NCBI RefSeq assembly: GCF_013520985.1
Contig: NZ_JACDTY010000019.1
Coordinates: 1 to 64,000 of the forward strand
Source of the DNA: Mesorhizobium neociceri
Lineage (GTDB): Bacteria > Pseudomonadota > Alphaproteobacteria > Rhizobiales > Rhizobiaceae
DNA length: 64,000 nt
Reading direction: 5' to 3'
A program made the position numbers and the translations under genes. Numbering within the stretch: the stretch's first letter is position 1; each line of letters opens with the position of its first letter. A model generated the notes under the pieces. That model was not told where the DNA came from, did no database searches, and saw only the letters and a list, made by a program, of their open reading frames with translations. Below, piece after piece: positions 18,435-26,151 of this stretch.

Positions 18435-19256
18435 ATGATCGTGAAAGACCTGAAAGTCGGCTGCCAGACCTTTACCTGGGAAATGCTGGGTGACCGTTTT
18501 GCCGGCGGCCCGGACGATCTGCTCAAGGCGATCGCCGATGGCGGCTATGCCGGCATCGAGATCACCGACACGATGATCGGCCGCTATGCCGGCAAGCCAA
18601 CGGAGTTCGCCGCCGCGCTGAAGTCATCCGGGCTGACGCTTGTCTCCTTCGCCTTCGGTTCCAAGAGCGGTTTTACGCTGCAAGATCAGATCGGCGCAGA
18701 CCTCGATACGGCCAAACGCTGGATCGACTTCGCCGCCGCCTTTCCGGGTGCGCTGGTGTCGATGGGCTCGGCCACCGTCGTCTCCGACGGTCCGCGCGAC
18801 GACAAGTTTGCCATCGCCGCCGAGGTTTACAACAAAGCCGGCGAACTCGGGCGCAAGGCCGGCGTCCAGGTCGCGGTGCATCCGAGCTCACATCACAACA
18901 CGCTGCTGTTCGACCGCGCCGACTATGATCACATCTTCGGGCTGATCGATGCCTCGCTGGTCGGTTGGGTGCCGGACACCGGCCACATTTTGCGTGGGCA
19001 TCAGAATATGGCCGATACACTCACCACCTATCGCGACCGTATCCGTTATGTGCATCTGAAGGATGTCGACGCTGATGGTACATGGGCGATGCTCGGCAAG
19101 GGCGTCTGCGATACGGCGAAGGTGATCGAGATCGCCAATGCCGCGCCCAATTTCAACGGCTGGCTGGTGCTGGAGGAAGAGTCCGAGACCGCCGCCACCG
19201 ACCCTGCCGGCGCGGTCAAAACCAACCGCCAGACCATGCGCGGCTACGGAGCCTGA
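18435..19256 (+). CDS. Sugar phosphate isomerase/epimerase (xylose-isomerase-like TIM barrel, IolE/IolI type)
   Basis: AP-endonuclease-2/xylose-isomerase-fold enzyme that isomerises or epimerises a sugar or keto-inositol. I prefer ATG 18435 (MIVKDLKVGCQTFTWEML); an in-frame GTG at 18414 is the alternative and lies inside the better Shine-Dalgarno stretch. Metal-site segments of the family are visible: AGIEITD, VAVHPSSHHN, VGWVPDTGHI and RYVHLKDVD, with a final Glu in LVLEEES. It has 273 residues and begins a three-gene enzyme block that ends the operon. Confidence 0.85.
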   Translation: MIVKDLKVGCQTFTWEMLGDRFAGGPDDLLKAIADGGYAGIEITDTMIGRYAGKPTEFAAALKSSGLTLVSFAFGSKSGFTLQDQIGADLDTAKRWIDFAAAFPGALVSMGSATVVSDGPRDDKFAIAAEVYNKAGELGRKAGVQVAVHPSSHHNTLLFDRADYDHIFGLIDASLVGWVPDTGHILRGHQNMADTLTTYRDRIRYVHLKDVDADGTWAMLGKGVCDTAKVIEIANAAPNFNGWLVLEEESETAATDPAGAVKTNRQTMRGYGA

Positions 19257-19261
19257 GGACG

Positions 19262-19987
19262 ATGACGACGAACAAGCCCCTGTCCGGCCCCGCCGCAATC
19301 GCCGCCCTGCCGCGCAACCGGCTGATCGGCGAGTTCTCGCTGTGGTCGGCCGACCTCGCCAATATGGAGCGCGACCTCAAGCGTATCGAGGCGCATGCCG
19401 ACATCCATCATATCGACGTCGCTGATGCCCGTTTCACCCCGGGCTTCCTGTTCTTCCCGGACCTGGTGGCGCGCATCGCCAAACTGACGGCGAAGCCTAT
19501 CCATGTGCATCTGATGGTCGAGGCCGAGATCGTCGAGGAACAGACGCGCCAATTCATCGAGGCCGGCGCCGACCTGATCAGTGTGCACGCCGAAAACGGC
19601 GGAGCCGGCCTGCGCGCCGTGAAACTGGCGCATGAACTCGGCGCCAAGGCCGGTGTGGTGCTGCGGCTGGAAACGCCGGTCGCGGCCGTCACGCCCTTCC
19701 TGGCGGAAGTGGCGTTCGTGACGCTGCTCGGCACTTCCATCGGCGTCAAGGGCCAGAGCCTGTCCGACCAGGCCTGCCCGCGTCTGATCGAGGCGCGCGC
19801 GCTGATGCGCAAAGCCGGCCGCGAGGCCGACATCGTGCTCGCTGCCGATGGTGGCATCCGCCACGAGACGGTGCCGATGCTGCGCGCCGCCGGCGCGGAG
19901 ACGGTGGTGTTGGGCTCGCTTGCTTTCGGCGATCCCGACCTTGCCCAGCGCATGGCCTGGCTGCATGGGCTGGAGGTCGCCGCCTGA
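19262..19987 (+). CDS. Ribulose-phosphate 3-epimerase family protein (AlsE-like)
   Basis: TIM-barrel ketose-phosphate 3-epimerase; D-allulose-6-phosphate or ribulose-5-phosphate are the known substrates in the family. ATG 19262 (MTTNKPLSG) is 5 bases after the isomerase stop. Family segments are IHHIDVADARFTPGF, PIHVHLMVE, LISVHAEN and VLAADGGI, giving the His/Asp metal and acid-base set. It has 241 residues. With the ROK kinase next to it, the pair resembles the E. coli alsE-alsK arrangement, so an allose/allulose-like sugar is a fair guess. Confidence 0.82.
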   Translation: MTTNKPLSGPAAIAALPRNRLIGEFSLWSADLANMERDLKRIEAHADIHHIDVADARFTPGFLFFPDLVARIAKLTAKPIHVHLMVEAEIVEEQTRQFIEAGADLISVHAENGGAGLRAVKLAHELGAKAGVVLRLETPVAAVTPFLAEVAFVTLLGTSIGVKGQSLSDQACPRLIEARALMRKAGREADIVLAADGGIRHETVPMLRAAGAETVVLGSLAFGDPDLAQRMAWLHGLEVAA

Positions 19988-21009
19988 TGAACAAGCTTGC
20001 GCTCGCCTTCGATCTCGGCGGCACGGCGCTGCGCGGTGCGCTGGTCGAAAGCGATGGCCGTATCGTCGCTCATGCTTCAGCGCCGACGATGGCGGGTGCG
20101 GGATCGGAGGCGGTGATCGGCCAGATCGTCGCTCTGGCAGGCACGCTGCTTAGGGAACACCCGCAGGCAAAGGTCGCCGGCATCGGCGTCGGCGCGCCGG
20201 GACCGCTCGATCCCAAGGCAGGGATCGTCATTGCGCCGCCAACGCTGGCCGGCTGGCATGATGTGCCGCTGATCGACATTCTGGGGCAGCATTTCGGCTT
20301 GCCGGTGCGGCTGGAGAACGACGCCAATGCGGCAGCGCTCGGCGAATGGCGTTTTGGCGCCGGACGTGGCAGTGGATCGCTGGTGTTCGTCACCGTGTCC
20401 ACTGGCATCGGTGGCGGTGTCGTGGCCGACGGCCACATTTATCACGGCCGGCGCGGACTGGCGGCCGAGATCGGCCACATGACCATCACCGGCGAAGGCG
20501 ACCGCTGCTTTTGCGGCGCCATCGGCTGCTTCGAGGCTGTCGCTTCGGGAACCGCGCTCGGCCGCCGCGCCACGCGACTGACCGCGCCGGGCGACGGCTC
20601 GCTGCTGCGGCGGCTTTCCGCCGACGGCGACGTCTCGGCCAGGCATGCCGTCGACGCCGCGCGAGCCGGTGACGCCGACGCTCTCGAGCTGATCGAGGCA
20701 GAAGCGAGATGGCTGGGCATCGGCTTCACCAATCTGCTTCATCTCTATTCGCCTGATCTGATTGTCATGGGTGGCGGCCTTTCCAATGGCTTCGACCTTC
20801 TGGCGCCGTCAATCAGGGCGGTCGTCCAGCAACGAGCAATGCCGGCCTATCGTGACGTGCCGATCGTGCAGGCTGAGCTCGGCGACCGCGCCGGCCTGAT
20901 CGGCGCCGCCAGCCTGATCCTGTGGGAAGGCGAACCGGGTGCGCCGCTGGCGATGGCGCAAGACGACAGCGCCGCGACCGTAGATGCCAGAGAGGCAAGC
21001 CATGGCTGA
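19987..21009 (+). CDS. ROK-family sugar kinase (glucokinase/AlsK-like)
   Basis: ATP-dependent hexose kinase. Its ATG overlaps the upstream stop by one base (TGATG). It has the phosphate-1 motif FDLGGTALRGAL (about 8-19), the catalytic NDANAAALGEW segment, ROK signature region GTALGR and the zinc motif CFCGAIGCFE (Cys174, Cys176, Cys181 region) that marks ROK kinases. It has 340 residues, longer at the C-terminus than usual. It completes the operon and likely makes the sugar phosphate used by the epimerase and isomerase. Confidence 0.9.
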   Translation: MNKLALAFDLGGTALRGALVESDGRIVAHASAPTMAGAGSEAVIGQIVALAGTLLREHPQAKVAGIGVGAPGPLDPKAGIVIAPPTLAGWHDVPLIDILGQHFGLPVRLENDANAAALGEWRFGAGRGSGSLVFVTVSTGIGGGVVADGHIYHGRRGLAAEIGHMTITGEGDRCFCGAIGCFEAVASGTALGRRATRLTAPGDGSLLRRLSADGDVSARHAVDAARAGDADALELIEAEARWLGIGFTNLLHLYSPDLIVMGGGLSNGFDLLAPSIRAVVQQRAMPAYRDVPIVQAELGDRAGLIGAASLILWEGEPGAPLAMAQDDSAATVDAREASHG

Positions 21010-21220
21010 GCTCAAACTGCGCGGCGCGCACGAAGATGGTGAACGGTCCAAGTTTGAATGCGGCGCCAGGATCGCCAGAGAGGAGCCCTACCCTCCGCGA
21101 TTCCAGCTGGCGTATTTTCGGATCATCTGCCGCTTGTCTTCCGACAAACCCGCAAGGAGATTCTCGTCCAGATATCCTTGCCGGATCAGACTGGCAAAGA
21201 CCACTACAAGCTGTGAGTAG
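21002..21220 (+). pseudogene. Possible stub of an ABC ATPase gene fused to unrelated sequence
   Basis: An ATG at 21002 overlaps the ROK stop codon and reads MAELKLRGAHEDGERS, the opening being typical of UgpC-type sugar ATPases (MAE-LRGVHKRFG wording). The homology stops after about ten residues, and the frame then runs antisense into the FRP-like gene. This looks like the truncated remnant of an ATPase gene that once ended this operon. Short match, so tentative. Confidence 0.35.
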
Positions 21221-21423
21221 CGATAGTCGAATAGCTCGTCGATCATGCGTCGCTGCTGCCGCAGGAAGTCTTCCACTTCCCACATATCGGAAGGCACCGC
21301 CACCGCGCTGACCTTGCTTTTGAGTTCGGCCATCGTCTTGTCGAGCGCCACCTTCAGCGCTGCGTCATAGGCATTGCGGGCGACCTTCTTTTCGGACGGA
21401 GACCATTTCTCATCAGCGGTCAT
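21088..21423 (-). CDS. Small FRP-like helical protein (fluorescence recovery protein-like)
   Basis: A 111-residue all-helical protein. Its pattern resembles cyanobacterial fluorescence recovery protein, which helps orange carotenoid protein release from phycobilisomes. Shared features are an early WSPSEKKVARNAYDAA segment, then DMWEVEDFLRQQRRMID, FDYRYSQLVVVFASLI and LSEDKRQMI. The central Trp, the Asp of the EDFL segment and the following Arg line up with FRP functional positions; the His before that Asp is Glu here. The comparison is from memory. No carotenoid-protein or phycobilisome gene is in the window. Function unknown; it is probably a dimeric protein with another partner. Confidence 0.7.
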   Translation of the reverse strand: MTADEKWSPSEKKVARNAYDAALKVALDKTMAELKSKVSAVAVPSDMWEVEDFLRQQRRMIDELFDYRYSQLVVVFASLIRQGYLDENLLAGLSEDKRQMIRKYASWNRGG

Positions 21424-21502
21424 CGACTGTCTCTATCGAGTTCGCGGCGGCCGTCACCCGGTAAAACCAGCGACGCAGGACAACCGCGCCGTTGAGACCA
21501 AT

Positions 21503-21778
21503 CTACTTCCCGCAATGGTGGTCGTTGATCTTGTTCAGCGCATTCGCGTCGGGTCCGACCCGGTTGTAGGAGCAGGCGCCGGCCGCCGTGGTGATCAGCA
21601 TCTTGTCATAGTAGCGCGGGCCGCCGAACAGGGCGTAGATGAGGTCGCGATGGGCGGGAACGTAGCGTTCGGGCTCTGGCTGACGATGGCGGTGCTTCTC
21701 CTTGGCGATGGCCGCGCTGGACAGGCTACAGCCGACAGCGAGAACGAGCGCGCAGGTCGCAAAGATCTTGGTGGTCAT
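21503..21778 (-). CDS. Small secreted protein of unknown function
   Basis: The start is placed at ATG 21778 (MTTKIFATCALVLAVGCS) because AAAAGGG lies about 9 bases upstream; a longer frame to 21862 adds a non-signal leader. A signal peptide is evident, with a possible lipobox-like LAVGC at about 15-19 (lipoprotein not certain), otherwise cleavage near SAAIA-KEK. The mature part of about 65 residues is His/Arg rich at first (KHRHRQPEPERY), then ALFGGPRYYDKMLITTAAGACSYNRVGPDANALNKINDHHC. I do not recognise the family. Confidence 0.7.
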   Translation of the reverse strand: MTTKIFATCALVLAVGCSLSSAAIAKEKHRHRQPEPERYVPAHRDLIYALFGGPRYYDKMLITTAAGACSYNRVGPDANALNKINDHHCGK

Positions 21779-21874
21779 CGGCAGCACCCTTTTGACGGTT
21801 CGGAATCGCAGCATATCCAAAAAGCGCTGGCCGAACAAAGGTTCTCTTGCCGGCATTGCCAACCGGCGCCGAAA

Positions 21875-22786
21875 TCAGCCCGCACTGCGCGCGCGCCGCC
21901 TTTCGGCCGCGATCAGCAGGTCGACGAAAGCGCGCACCTTGGCCGGCCTGAAGCGCGCCGGCGGAAAGACGGCATGGATGCCGCCGGACGGCAAGGTCCA
22001 GTCCGCGAACACCCGCACCAGGCGACCACGGGCGAGATCGTCGGCGACGCTGTAATCCGGGAAGATGCCGAGCCCGATGCCGGCCAGCACGCAGGACAGC
22101 ACGCCCGGCGTCTTGTCGCAGCTGACGACCGGGTTGAGCTCGGCCAGCACCGTCTCCGTGTCCTTCGAGAACAACCATTGGCCGACGCCGCGCAGCTGGG
22201 CATTGCCGACCCAGGGCAGCGACTTGGCCTGCCTGGGGCCAGCATCCTTAGGCAGCCTGGCGGCAAGCTCCGGGCTGGCGACGACAAATTGCTGCAGGCT
22301 GCCGAGCCGCCGCGCCAGATTGCTGGAATCGACCAGCCAGCCGACGCGAATGCCGAGGTCGATCTGCTCGTCGACCAGATTGCTGACGGCATCGTCGAAG
22401 ATCGTCTCTATCCGCATCTTCGGGTATTTGCGCAGATAGGCGGCGATGGTCGGCGCCACGACTTTCTCGCCATAGTCGAGCGGCGCCGTCAGCCGCAACA
22501 TGCCAGTTGGCTTCAAGGCGCTCTGCGAAATATCGCCATAGGCGGCTTCCGCCTCGCGCAGGATGATGGCGGCGCGATCGTAGAACAGGCGCCCCTCCTC
22601 GGTCGGCGCAACGCGCCTCGTCGTGCGCCGCAGCAGCGTCGCGCCCAGTTCCTGCTCCAGCCTGCCGACCTGATGGCTGACCACCGCCTTGGCGACATCA
22701 AGCCGATCGGCGGCCGCCGTGAACGAGCCGGTCTCGACAACGGTGGTGAAGTAGACGAGCCGGTTGAGGTTGAGAAGCTCGGTCAC
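21875..22786 (-). CDS. LysR-family transcriptional regulator
   Basis: The start is GTG 22786 (VTELLNLNRLVYF), the only start codon that gives the normal family N-terminus; upstream in-frame sequence is not LysR-like. HTH: GSFTAAADRLDVAKAVVSHQVGRLEQELG (about 20-48), then the RRTTRRVAPTEEGRLF linker and a substrate-binding domain, 303 residues. It diverges from the DsbA-like gene across 90 bases containing a 19-bp inverted repeat, so it probably controls that gene and itself. Confidence 0.92.
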   Translation of the reverse strand: MTELLNLNRLVYFTTVVETGSFTAAADRLDVAKAVVSHQVGRLEQELGATLLRRTTRRVAPTEEGRLFYDRAAIILREAEAAYGDISQSALKPTGMLRLTAPLDYGEKVVAPTIAAYLRKYPKMRIETIFDDAVSNLVDEQIDLGIRVGWLVDSSNLARRLGSLQQFVVASPELAARLPKDAGPRQAKSLPWVGNAQLRGVGQWLFSKDTETVLAELNPVVSCDKTPGVLSCVLAGIGLGIFPDYSVADDLARGRLVRVFADWTLPSGGIHAVFPPARFRPAKVRAFVDLLIAAERRRARSAG

Positions 22787-22797
22787 GGATCGCTCAT

Positions 22798-22816
22798 TGT
22801 CTGATCTGATCAGACA
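22798..22816. promoter_or_regulatory. LysR-type operator, perfect inverted repeat
   Basis: TGTCTGATC-T-GATCAGACA, 9-bp arms with a single central base, midway in the divergent lysR/DsbA-like promoter region. Fits a LysR recognition site. Confidence 0.6.
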
Positions 22817-22876
22817 GTTTGTATGATTGATCGCTATTTTTCGCAAGCGTGTCGGCTGCCATCTTTCGGACGACGA

Positions 22877-23527
22877 ATGGAGTCCGCCGTGACCGACGCA
22901 ACCGTGACCTATCTTTTCGACCCGCTCTGCGGCTGGTGCTACGGCGCCACGCCGATGCTGGACAGGCTGGCCGCCAACGGCGTCGCGCTCGAGCTTGTGC
23001 CGACCGGCCTGTTCTCCGGCGCCGGCCCACGGCCGCTGGATGCAGGCTTCGCCGCCTATGCCTGGGACAACGACCAGCGCATCGCGCGGCTGAGCGGACA
23101 ACGCTTCACGCAAGCCTATCTAGACAATGTGCTCAACGTTTCCGACACCTTGCTCGATTCCAGTTCCGCCACGCTCGGCATCGTTGCGGCCGGCCTCGAC
23201 GAGCCGGGCCGCCGGCTGCCCGCCCTAAGCGCGATCCAGCATGCCCGTTATGTCGACGGCCGCGACATCGTCACGGTCGATGGCGTCGCTGCCGTGCTGG
23301 CCGACGCCGGGATGGACGATGCAGCCAACATGGTGAAGGCGCCGACGGATGCATTGATGCTGTCGCATCGCGACCTCGTCGGCCGCGGTCGGGCACTGTT
23401 CCAGCGACTCAACGCCAATGGCGTTCCCGCGCTCGCGGTGGTCAGAAAGACAGCACCGCGCCTGATCGGCGCCAATCCACTGTTCGGCAGCTACGACAAT
23501 CTCGTCGCCCATATCGCGGCGGCGTGA
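22877..23527 (+). CDS. DsbA/FrnE-family thioredoxin-like oxidoreductase
   Basis: Thioredoxin-fold protein with a CxxC redox motif, CGWC in FDPLCGWCYGATP near the N-terminus, as in cytoplasmic FrnE-like or 2-hydroxychromene-isomerase-like DsbA relatives. No signal peptide, so it is inferred cytoplasmic. ATG 22877 gives 216 residues; a GTG at 22889 has the better-placed GGAG (22879-22882) and may be the real start. A conserved cis-Pro segment, NGVPALAVV, is present near the C-terminus. Its gene is under the divergent LysR and 38 bases ahead of the NAD(P)-binding protein gene. Confidence 0.85.
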   Translation: MESAVTDATVTYLFDPLCGWCYGATPMLDRLAANGVALELVPTGLFSGAGPRPLDAGFAAYAWDNDQRIARLSGQRFTQAYLDNVLNVSDTLLDSSSATLGIVAAGLDEPGRRLPALSAIQHARYVDGRDIVTVDGVAAVLADAGMDDAANMVKAPTDALMLSHRDLVGRGRALFQRLNANGVPALAVVRKTAPRLIGANPLFGSYDNLVAHIAAA

Positions 23528-23565
23528 TCCACCAAGCATCCTCCCCCAGACGAAAGGAAATCCCC

Positions 23566-24174
23566 ATGAAAATCGCACTCATCGGCGCGTCCGGCCAGGT
23601 CGGCTCGCGCCTGCTGAAAGAGCTCTCCGATCGCGGCCATTCCATCACCGCCATCGCCCGCAATCCGGACAAGATCGCCGCCCTGCCGGGCGTGACCGCC
23701 AGGAAAGGCGACGTCTTCGACAAGGATGGCCTCTCCGCCCTGATCAAGGGCCATGATGCGGTGATCACCTCGGTGCATTTCCTCGACAGCGATCCCGACA
23801 CGCTGATCGCAGCGGTGCGCGCCTCCGGCGTCAAGCGCTACCTCGTCGTCGGCGGCGCCGGCAGCCTCGAAGTCGCGCCGGGCAAGCGCCTGGTCGATAC
23901 ACCGACCTTCCCGGCGATCTACAAGGCCGAGGCGCAGAAGGGCGCCGACTTCCTCGACACGCTGCGGACAGTCGACGACCTCGACTGGACTTTGCTGTCG
24001 CCGTCGGCGCTGTTCGTTGCCGGCGAGCGGACCGGCAAATACCGCGTCGGCAAGGACACGCTGCTGACCTCCGACAAGGGCAGCAGCATTTCCTTCGAGG
24101 ACTATGCCATCGTCATGGCCGACGAGATCGAAAAGCCTGCGCATATCCGCCAGCGCTTCACCGTCGGCTACTGA
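23566..24174 (+). CDS. NAD(P)-binding atypical SDR (YwnB/BVR-B-like)
   Basis: Rossmann-fold protein of the NAD(P)H-binding/atypical-SDR class, 202 residues. ATG 23566 lies behind GAAAGGAAA. Nucleotide motif IGASGQVGSRLL (5-16). RYLVVGGAGSLEV and LDWTLLSPSALF are typical of the YwnB/NmrA-like family, which lacks the YxxxK catalytic pair. Its partner gene upstream is the DsbA-like protein; a clear terminator follows. Likely a quinone- or flavin-linked stress reductase, but the substrate is not shown. Confidence 0.85.
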   Translation: MKIALIGASGQVGSRLLKELSDRGHSITAIARNPDKIAALPGVTARKGDVFDKDGLSALIKGHDAVITSVHFLDSDPDTLIAAVRASGVKRYLVVGGAGSLEVAPGKRLVDTPTFPAIYKAEAQKGADFLDTLRTVDDLDWTLLSPSALFVAGERTGKYRVGKDTLLTSDKGSSISFEDYAIVMADEIEKPAHIRQRFTVGY

Positions 24175-24197
24175 CCTGACTCCCTGCATTGACGACA

Positions 24198-24236
24198 AGT
24201 GCCATCGGAGCCTCCGATGGCACTATCGTTTTCTTC
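24198..24236 (+). terminator. Rho-independent terminator after the DsbA/atypical-SDR unit
   Basis: AGTGCCATCGGA, loop GCC, TCCGATGGCACT (24198-24224), a perfect 12-bp stem, followed by ATCGTTTTCTT. Confidence 0.8.
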
Positions 24237-24301
24237 CGTTTCCACTCCTGCCGCCGGTCTGCGAAGTCTCGCCCGAAGCGGTTCAGGACAGGACGGACAT
24301 C

Positions 24302-25033
24302 ATGGCAGACATCGCAAATTCAAAAATCATTGTCGTTGGCGGCAGCTCCGGAATGGGGCTGGCGCTGACGAAGCGCTGCCTGGACCTAGGCGCCGAAGTC
24401 ATCATCGTCGGCCGCAGTGAAGCCAAGCTGAAGCGCGCCAGCGAAGCGTTGCAAAACCCCGCTGGCTTGAGCGCCATCGCGGCCGACATCGCCTGGGAAG
24501 ATCAAGTCGCGGATCTGTTCGCGCAGGTCGGTCGCATCGATCACCTCGTCAGCACCGCAGCCGACATCGAAGGTGCCTATGAATTGCTGCCCGCGGTCGA
24601 CCTGAAGGCGGCGCAGCGGGTCGTCGAAAGCAAGTTCTATGGACCGCTGCTGCTGGCCAAGCATGGCGCGCCGCAGCTTTCTACCAACGGTTCCATCACC
24701 TTCACCTCGGGCATTGCCGCCTATCGGCCGGCGGCACGCGGCTCGGTCGTCGCCGCCGTCAACGCGGCGCTGGAAGGGCTGGTTCGGGCACTGGCGGTCG
24801 AACTGGCGCCGATCCGCGTCAACGCCGTCTCGCCGGGCTGGGTCGACACGCCGATCTGGAGTTTTGTAGCCGGTGACAAGAAGGATGAGACGCTCGATGC
24901 AATGGCCAAGCGGCTGCCGGTCGGGCGCGTCGGGCAACCAGACGACATTGCCGACGCCATCGCCTTCCTGATGGGCAACGGCTTTACGACAGGGACGGTT
25001 CTGCATGTCGAGGGTGGTCACCGGCTGATCTGA
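24302..25033 (+). CDS. SDR-fold protein lacking the catalytic Tyr and Lys
   Basis: Short-chain-dehydrogenase fold, 243 residues, with intact cofactor motif VVGGSSGMGLAL (11-22) and the late RVNAVSPGWVDTP and DIADAIAFLMGNGFTTG blocks. Ser136 is present in TFTSGIAAYRP, but the expected YxxxK reads V-A-A-V-N (about 150-154): both Tyr and Lys are missing. It therefore either binds NAD(P) without classical SDR catalysis or uses other residues. Its 3' end overlaps the convergent LysR gene by 50 bases. Confidence 0.88.
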   Translation: MADIANSKIIVVGGSSGMGLALTKRCLDLGAEVIIVGRSEAKLKRASEALQNPAGLSAIAADIAWEDQVADLFAQVGRIDHLVSTAADIEGAYELLPAVDLKAAQRVVESKFYGPLLLAKHGAPQLSTNGSITFTSGIAAYRPAARGSVVAAVNAALEGLVRALAVELAPIRVNAVSPGWVDTPIWSFVAGDKKDETLDAMAKRLPVGRVGQPDDIADAIAFLMGNGFTTGTVLHVEGGHRLI

Positions 25034-25922
25034 GCGAGGCGAAAGTCTCGCTCGCTGCCGCCAGCAGCAATTTCAGCGCCGGCGGCTGCACGCGGCGGCG
25101 GCGCCAGATCATGACCAGCGAGGCTGTGCGGGCCGAACCCGGCCACGGCAGTTCGACGATCTCACCGCGATCGAGCGCCTCGGCAACGGCCAGCCGCGGC
25201 ACCAGGCCCATGCCGACACCGCTCGCCACCATGCCCGCAATGGCGCCGATGCTGCCGACTTCGGCGGCAAGTCTTGGCGCTGCTACGCCTGTCTCGGCAA
25301 AGGCCGTGTCGAACAGATGCCGGTAGACGCATCCGGTTTCCGTCACCACGAAGCGCATCGCGGCGAGCGCGGCCAGGTCGTTTTGCCTCAGTACAGCCGC
25401 ATCATCGGCGGAGGCTACAAGAACCAGCGGCTCGGTCGATATCGTGCGCCTGGCCAGGCGTTCATCGAGCCCGCCTTTGTCGAAGCAGAAGGCTACGTCG
25501 ATCTCGCTTTCTTCGACCTGCCGAAGCAGCGCATCGCTGCCGGCGATTTTCAGCCGCAGACCGATCTCCGGGTGGTCGACTCGAAAGGCCGCCAGCCATT
25601 GCGGAAGTTTCACGGCGGCAATCGTCTCCAGCGCGCCGACCGTCACCGTCGCGGCGGTCGTTCCCGTCGTTGCCTCGACAGCAATACGCGCCTCTTCCGT
25701 CAGTTGCAGGATCTCTTCGGCATAGGGTTTCAGCGCTTCGCCGGCGGCCGTCAGGTCGAGGCCGTCGCGCGAGCGGATGAAGAGGGCGCCGCCGAGTTCG
25801 CTTTCCAGCGACTGGATCTGGTCGCTGACGCTCGACTGCGCCAGATGAACCTCCCGCGATGCGCGGGTGATGTTGCGGTGCCGCGCCACGGCGAGGAAGG
25901 TCTTGAGCAATCTTGGGTGCAT
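24984..25922 (-). CDS. LysR-family transcriptional regulator
   Basis: 312 residues with HTH RHRNITRASREVHLAQSSVSDQIQSLESELG (about 14-44) and a LysR effector domain (VASGVGMGLVPR). It overlaps the SDR gene at the 3' ends and diverges from the aminotransferase gene at 26152 across 229 bases carrying a palindrome (25944-25961). It is expected to regulate the aminotransferase/PuuE-like pair or the SDR. Confidence 0.92.
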   Translation of the reverse strand: MHPRLLKTFLAVARHRNITRASREVHLAQSSVSDQIQSLESELGGALFIRSRDGLDLTAAGEALKPYAEEILQLTEEARIAVEATTGTTAATVTVGALETIAAVKLPQWLAAFRVDHPEIGLRLKIAGSDALLRQVEESEIDVAFCFDKGGLDERLARRTISTEPLVLVASADDAAVLRQNDLAALAAMRFVVTETGCVYRHLFDTAFAETGVAAPRLAAEVGSIGAIAGMVASGVGMGLVPRLAVAEALDRGEIVELPWPGSARTASLVMIWRRRRVQPPALKLLLAAASETFASLRSAGDHPRHAEPSLS

Positions 25923-25943
25923 ACCGTTTCCGGATCAGGTCTC

Positions 25944-25961
25944 AGTCCGATATTTCGGACT
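25944..25961. promoter_or_regulatory. Candidate LysR operator
   Basis: AGTCCGA-TATT-TCGGACT, perfect 7-bp arms, 22 bases upstream of the LysR start and in the divergent promoter region. Confidence 0.5.
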
Positions 25962-26151
25962 TGGCCGGTCCATTTGCAACATCGACGCCGACGCCATGCG
26001 ATTGCGGCAGACAGAAGGGCCAGAATTTCGCGGCCATTGCGCGGCGAGTTTTTGCTTGTGATCGGGCCGGCGGCTTGTAGCTTGCTCGAAAGCCGGTCCG
26101 AGGGAGGCAGTTCGGGGGAATGATCGCCAACAAGATTGTCCGGGGTGCGGC

